From NCBI GenBank assembly GCA_002791075.1, contig PFWI01000051.1, positions 1-24,613 on the forward strand: a DNA stretch of 24,613 nt, in the 5' to 3' direction. Positions 21,588 through 24,613 of the stretch are shown one piece after another (positions within the stretch are counted from its first letter, which is position 1; every line of letters begins with the position of its first letter). The translations under genes were made by a program, and so were the position numbers. Under the pieces are notes generated by a model. It made no database searches and was not told the DNA's origin. It saw only the letters and a list, made by a program, of their open reading frames with translations. Origin of the DNA: a bacterium (Candidatus Ratteibacteria) CG_4_9_14_3_um_filter_41_21. GTDB taxonomy: Bacteria > Ratteibacteria > UBA8468.

Positions 21588-22172
21588 TTAAAACTTCACT
21601 TCCGGAGTAATGGCAGCGTTCTTCTCGGCCTCAAAGTAGGGGAGGGCGGAAAGATTTCTTTTTCTGGCAAAGAAACTGCCAAAAACTGTTCTAATATAGG
21701 CGTTGAAATCCCGAGCCGCTTGATTATACCTCATTCTTTCTACGGAAATTCTGTTTTCAGTTCCTTCCAATTGAGCCTGCAAAGTCAAAAAGTTTTCGTT
21801 TGCTTTTAAATTTGGATAATTCTCCGCTACCAAAAGCAATCGGGAGATAGTTCCTTCCAGTCCCCCTGCGGCCGCGATCTTCTCTTTTTTTGTACTGGCC
21901 TGTCCCCACTGACTGCGCAATTTTGTTATTTCGGTAAAAAGACCTTTCTCGTGAGAAGCATAACCCTTTACTGTACTTACCAGATTAGGGATAAGGTCAA
22001 TCCTTCGTTGGAGAACCGTTTCCACCTGTGACCAGGCGCCCTTGACGGTTTCTTCCATGCGCACCACTCGGTTAACCCCAGAAATATACCAGCCTGCTCC
22101 GATGATAACAAGTAAAACAACTCCTAACCCTATCAACAATCCTATACCAATTCTTCCTTTTTTCATTTTCAC
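21588..22172 (-). CDS. lemA: LemA family protein
   Basis: This is a 194-residue LemA protein. One N-terminal membrane helix (about 8-30) is followed by the helical LemA domain with the family segments VKGAWSQVETVLQRRIDLIP, NLVSTVKGYASHE, LTLQAQLEGTENRISVERMR and YNQAARDFNAYIR. The biochemical role of LemA is not established. It is commonly paired with TPM-domain proteins, as here. The ribosome-binding site AAGGAGTG is clear. A palindromic repeat lies between it and the TPM gene. Confidence 0.93.
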   Translation of the reverse strand: MKMKKGRIGIGLLIGLGVVLLVIIGAGWYISGVNRVVRMEETVKGAWSQVETVLQRRIDLIPNLVSTVKGYASHEKGLFTEITKLRSQWGQASTKKEKIAAAGGLEGTISRLLLVAENYPNLKANENFLTLQAQLEGTENRISVERMRYNQAARDFNAYIRTVFGSFFARKRNLSALPYFEAEKNAAITPEVKF

Positions 22173-22198
22173 TCCTTATGTTTTAAATTTTTCACCAA

Positions 22199-22335
22199 GA
22201 GTTCGGAATGTTTTCCGAAGCGTGCCTTCGTGACGACAAGCGGGCATAGTATCCGAAGGATGAGCGAGGAGGAACGAGAGCGAAAATTTCCTCGCTGGGG
22301 AAATTGAGCGTGCCGCAAGGGAAACTTCCGAACTC
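22199..22335. repeat. Nested palindrome between the TPM gene and lemA
   Basis: GAGTTCGGAATGTTTTCC at 22199-22216 pairs with GGGAAACTTCCGAACTC, which ends at 22335. Inside, AGCGAGGA/TCCTCGCT (22263-22295) and CCGAAG/CTTCGT-type hairpins occur. It begins 2 nt after the TPM stop on the - strand and could stabilise or attenuate the mRNA. Confidence 0.7.
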
Positions 22336-22337
22336 TC

Positions 22338-23096
22338 TCACCATCCTCCTCCCGCTCCCCCTCCGCCGCAAGAACCCCCGCCAAACCCGCCGAATCCTCC
22401 TCCAAAACCTCCGGAGCTACCCCCACTCCAATAACCTCCCCGGGAACCTATTCCAAAAAAGAGCAATCCTAAAGGACCAAAGAAAATCAGGATGAAGAGA
22501 AAAAAGAAAAGACTAAAAAAGGCGCTTGCAATTCGTCTACCCAGAGAAGGTTTTGTTTTGGAAGGATAAGAGACAGAAGCAAGAGATAAAGAAGAGAGTT
22601 CAACTCCATTTTCGGCAGCAATTTTTTTAGCCAGTAGAGTAGTTGCGGTTAAAAGGCCTTCTCCGTATTTCCCTTTCCGAAATGCCGGCACCAGTTGTTT
22701 TAAATAAACCTGATGGGCAAGAGCATCGGGAATAATTCCTTCAAGTCCATAGCCAACTTCTATCCAGACCTTTTGATCTTTTTTTGCTACAACAATTAAG
22801 AGACCGTTATCTTTTCCTTTTTGCCCAATCCCCCAGCGGCTGAAAAGGTTAACGCTATAAGTGTCAATGCTTTCTGGTTGCGTTGTTTCAACCGTTGCGA
22901 TAGCAATTTGAGCCGATGTCTTTGTTTCTAATTCCCGGCAGAGAGCAGAGATAGTCTCTTTTTCAGAGGGACTGATAATATCAGCGTAGTCATTGACATA
23001 GCCGAGTGAATCCGGGTAGATAGCTTCCTGCCCGGAAAGGAAATGAGCAGAGAACGGGGAAAGAAACAAAAATAAAAAAAATAATTTTATCTTCAT
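22338..23096 (-). CDS. TPM-domain membrane protein (YgcG-like)
   Basis: This encodes 252 residues. A signal peptide (about 1-22) leads into the TPM domain (about 26-165: YVNDYADIISPSEKETISAL, SAQIAIATVETTQ, WGIGQKGKDNGLLIVVAKKD, VGYGLEGIIPDA, GEGLLTATTLLAKKI). One membrane segment follows (about 188-213), then a Gly/Ser-rich tail ending GGGSCGGGGAGGGW. The TPM fold has been linked to phosphatase activity in plants and photosystem II maintenance; the bacterial role is unclear. It is paired with LemA downstream. The start context is TAAATTATG with AGGT close by. Confidence 0.9.
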   Translation of the reverse strand: MKIKLFFLFLFLSPFSAHFLSGQEAIYPDSLGYVNDYADIISPSEKETISALCRELETKTSAQIAIATVETTQPESIDTYSVNLFSRWGIGQKGKDNGLLIVVAKKDQKVWIEVGYGLEGIIPDALAHQVYLKQLVPAFRKGKYGEGLLTATTLLAKKIAAENGVELSSLSLASVSYPSKTKPSLGRRIASAFFSLFFFLFILIFFGPLGLLFFGIGSRGGYWSGGSSGGFGGGFGGFGGGSCGGGGAGGGW

Positions 23097-23168
23097 AATT
23101 TACTACCTGCTTAATGTGAAAGATTGATTACGTATATTATTACTGAAAGATAGTGTAGAGTATAGTGT

Positions 23169-23267
23169 CATAATTTAATTGCATAGGAATTTCCTTTTTC
23201 TAACCACGAATTAACGCGAATTACTCTAATTCGTAAAATTCGATAAATTCGTGGTTTTATAACTTGT
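23169..23267 (-). repeat. 99 bp repeat, copy 2 (inverted)
   Basis: On the - strand it reads ACAAGTTATAAAACCACG to ATTAAATTATG, 97 of 99 bases identical to 15444-15542, differing only at two bases near the end. It contains the stop of the nucleotidyltransferase gene (TAA, 23259-23257). Its terminal ATG opens a 22-residue frame that stops at 23103, just before the TPM gene. Confidence 0.9.
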
Positions 23268-24003
23268 CCACGCTCTCGGTCAATTTAAAAAGTTCGTCAA
23301 TGTACCTGCCGAACACAATCTCGGCATCTTCCTGACCAATCAGGTTATTGTCTTTTTTATCCTGCCAGATTGCCAGGAATGTTTTGGAATCAATAGCAAA
23401 TTCTTCACCCAGATCATTTAAAACCTGCTCCTTCTTATGCGGAACAACTTTTCCTTTAAAATAAAGCATATTTCTGAAAACAGGGATAAGTGAAGTGAGG
23501 GAATTCTTGAGCAGACGGTCAAGCCCTTTTTTCTGCAAACCCACTTCCAGATAGGTCTGCCGCAGACGGATTAATTTACTGCGTAGTTGTTCCTCGCATT
23601 CCAACCTGAGATTTTCCTGATTAATTTTGAGGTTTACAAATGGGTCTTCTCCATAAAGCAAGAGATGGTTTCTCGTTATTTCGAGAAACTCTATCGGAAA
23701 AACATCCGAGGACGATTCCATATACTCTTTGGTAAAGAAGAGGGGAGCGACAATTTTCCTTCTTCTTCCTTGAGCTACTAACTTCAAACTTTTTTTGAGA
23801 ACCGGCAGGTCTATCCTTTGAAATTCCAGCAGAAGATTGATATCAGAACTTCCCGGGATAAAATCTTTACCGGTGGCACTGCCATAAAGAATAATAGTTA
23901 AAAGGTTATCCCCGTGAATCTCAAGCAATTTTTCTAAGTAGGAAGAAAGACTTTTTTTCACTGCCAGGGGTAATTTTTCCGTATTTATTAATTTTTTATC
24001 CAT
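23257..24003 (-). CDS. Nucleotidyltransferase-fold protein
   Basis: This encodes 248 residues with an N-terminal pol-beta-like nucleotidyltransferase core. The signature LYGSATGKDFIPGSSDINLL (40-59) has the G-S pair (41-42) and the first metal-binding Asp54, but the usual second Asp of D-x-D is Asn56. A helical C-terminal region resembles HEPN/KNTase-like C-terminal domains. No substrate can be assigned. The ATG follows AAGGTAAATT. Its last codons and stop come from the 99 bp repeat. It is separated from the upstream zinc-ribbon gene by a terminator. Confidence 0.8.
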   Translation of the reverse strand: MDKKLINTEKLPLAVKKSLSSYLEKLLEIHGDNLLTIILYGSATGKDFIPGSSDINLLLEFQRIDLPVLKKSLKLVAQGRRRKIVAPLFFTKEYMESSSDVFPIEFLEITRNHLLLYGEDPFVNLKINQENLRLECEEQLRSKLIRLRQTYLEVGLQKKGLDRLLKNSLTSLIPVFRNMLYFKGKVVPHKKEQVLNDLGEEFAIDSKTFLAIWQDKKDNNLIGQEDAEIVFGRYIDELFKLTESVDKL

Positions 24004-24064
24004 AATTTACCTTACAAGAAAGTCCGCCCAATCTTCACTGGCGAGCTAAAACTTTTATACCCCC

Positions 24065-24106
24065 GAGAAAAAAGAGGAGATATCATTCTTTTTTAACATC
24101 TCCTCT
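24065..24106 (-). terminator. Rho-independent terminator after the zinc-ribbon gene
   Basis: On the - strand, a 9 bp stem AGAGGAGAT (24106-24098) with ATCTCCTCT (24081-24073) is followed by TTTTTCTC. It lies 9 nt after the zinc-ribbon gene stop. The + strand side is also T-rich, so it may work both ways. Confidence 0.75.
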
Positions 24107-24114
24107 TTCTATTT

Positions 24115-24510
24115 TTATTTACTTGTTGCTTTCTCTCTTTCAAAAACCGGTCCTAAGTTCATCGAGCCGCACTTTGGGCACTTGGGCATCTCCATTTCAG
24201 GAGGCATCATCTCTTCAGGAGCCCCCGGGGCAATAGGAACAGGTTTCATGGTGAAAACCTCTCCACAATCCAAACACTTTATCGCCTGGTAAGCGCTTTT
24301 GTTCTCGCACTTCGGGCACTTAATCGGGAAGGTTATGCCTGCGGCTATTTTCTGTTGAAAAACGTTCCCGCAGCTCTCGCACTTCAAGTCCGCGGTGTAG
24401 TAATACTTCTTAGGTATTGCTTGCTTAACAATAAAGAAAAGAGCCACCAGGATCACCAGAATCAAAGTTACTACCGGTCCCTTTTTTTGTCCTGCTACTT
24501 GTGTACCCAT
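24115..24510 (-). CDS. Small membrane protein with paired zinc ribbons
   Basis: This encodes 131 residues. A single membrane segment (about 13-30) precedes four CxxC knuckles: C44/C47 (CESC), C65/C68 (CPKC), C79/C82 (CLDC) and C111/C114 (CPKC). They would form two zinc ribbons facing one side of the membrane. A Pro/Met/Glu-rich linker (88-109) separates the third and fourth. No family name is recognised. The ribosome-binding site AGGAGGTGAT is a near-perfect anti-16S match, so expression is probably strong. It is monocistronic: a terminator follows. Confidence 0.78.
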   Translation of the reverse strand: MGTQVAGQKKGPVVTLILVILVALFFIVKQAIPKKYYYTADLKCESCGNVFQQKIAAGITFPIKCPKCENKSAYQAIKCLDCGEVFTMKPVPIAPGAPEEMMPPEMEMPKCPKCGSMNLGPVFEREKATSK

Positions 24511-24554
24511 CTATAATCACCTCCTCGTAGGTTATAATGTTTAAAAGTAGTTTA

Positions 24555-24607
24555 TTATTCACAGTATTAGGGGGTTCTCCAAGGGGGGAGTTAACAACTG
24601 TGAATAA
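24555..24607. repeat. Inverted repeat upstream of the zinc-ribbon gene
   Basis: TTATTCACAGT (24555-24565) is mirrored by ACTGTGAATAA (24597-24607), perfect over 11 bp. The 31 bp between contain CTCCAAGGGGGGAG. It could be an operator, a terminator stem of a gene beyond the window, or another palindromic repeat. Confidence 0.5.
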
Positions 24608-24613
24608 TGTTGA

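Overview
The window reads as a piece of a Gram-negative, AT-rich bacterial chromosome. It has apolipoprotein N-acyltransferase, YidC, an AsmA/YdbH-like protein and periplasmic LysM proteins. Several features point to an uncultured candidate-phylum bacterium rather than a model lineage: an archaeal-type phosphoglycerate mutase, an archaeal-type thymidylate synthase, a two-subunit class I fumarate hydratase, and many small palindromic repeats wedged against gene ends. An Omnitrophota-like origin is only a guess from gene content and repeat style.

Layout. 1-1160: two tandem LysM proteins with Lpp-like Ala-rich coiled coils, closed by a terminator. 1228-5315: a tight + strand operon, phoH-ybeY-DUF502-recO and the two fumarate hydratase subunits. 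5313-5586: a nested set of palindromic repeats. 5613-9991: a second + strand operon, thymidylate synthase-like gene, miaA, apgM, folK, panC. About 10000-13340: an accessory island with its own promoter, a tyrosine recombinase with an extra N-terminal domain, and a restriction-modification pair bracketed by two 75-76 bp attC-like sites and a 23 bp inverted repeat. The island separates panC from panD. 13452-16019: a promoter, a structured leader, panD, lnt and an RNase III gene without its dsRNA-binding domain. 16023-18131 (- strand): rpmH-yidD-yidC with no rnpA. 18192-19418 (+): an M23 endopeptidase. 19424-24510 (-): YdbL-like lipoprotein, YdbH/AsmA-like protein, LemA, TPM-domain protein, nucleotidyltransferase and a zinc-ribbon membrane protein.

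How it fits together. Most genes are housekeeping: ribosome and tRNA maturation, folate, pantothenate and dTMP synthesis, central carbon metabolism, and envelope assembly (Lnt, YidC, M23, YdbH/YdbL, LysM). Two layers stand out. One is the island, which resembles a single-cassette integron-like unit carrying an R-M system but uses a recombinase that is not a standard IntI. The other is at least five families of palindromic repeats. They sit between genes and also supply stop codons, start codons, a ribosome-binding site, C-terminal tails and an in-frame insert. One 99 bp repeat occurs as two inverted copies (97/99 identical) flanking about 7.7 kb, so that block could invert.
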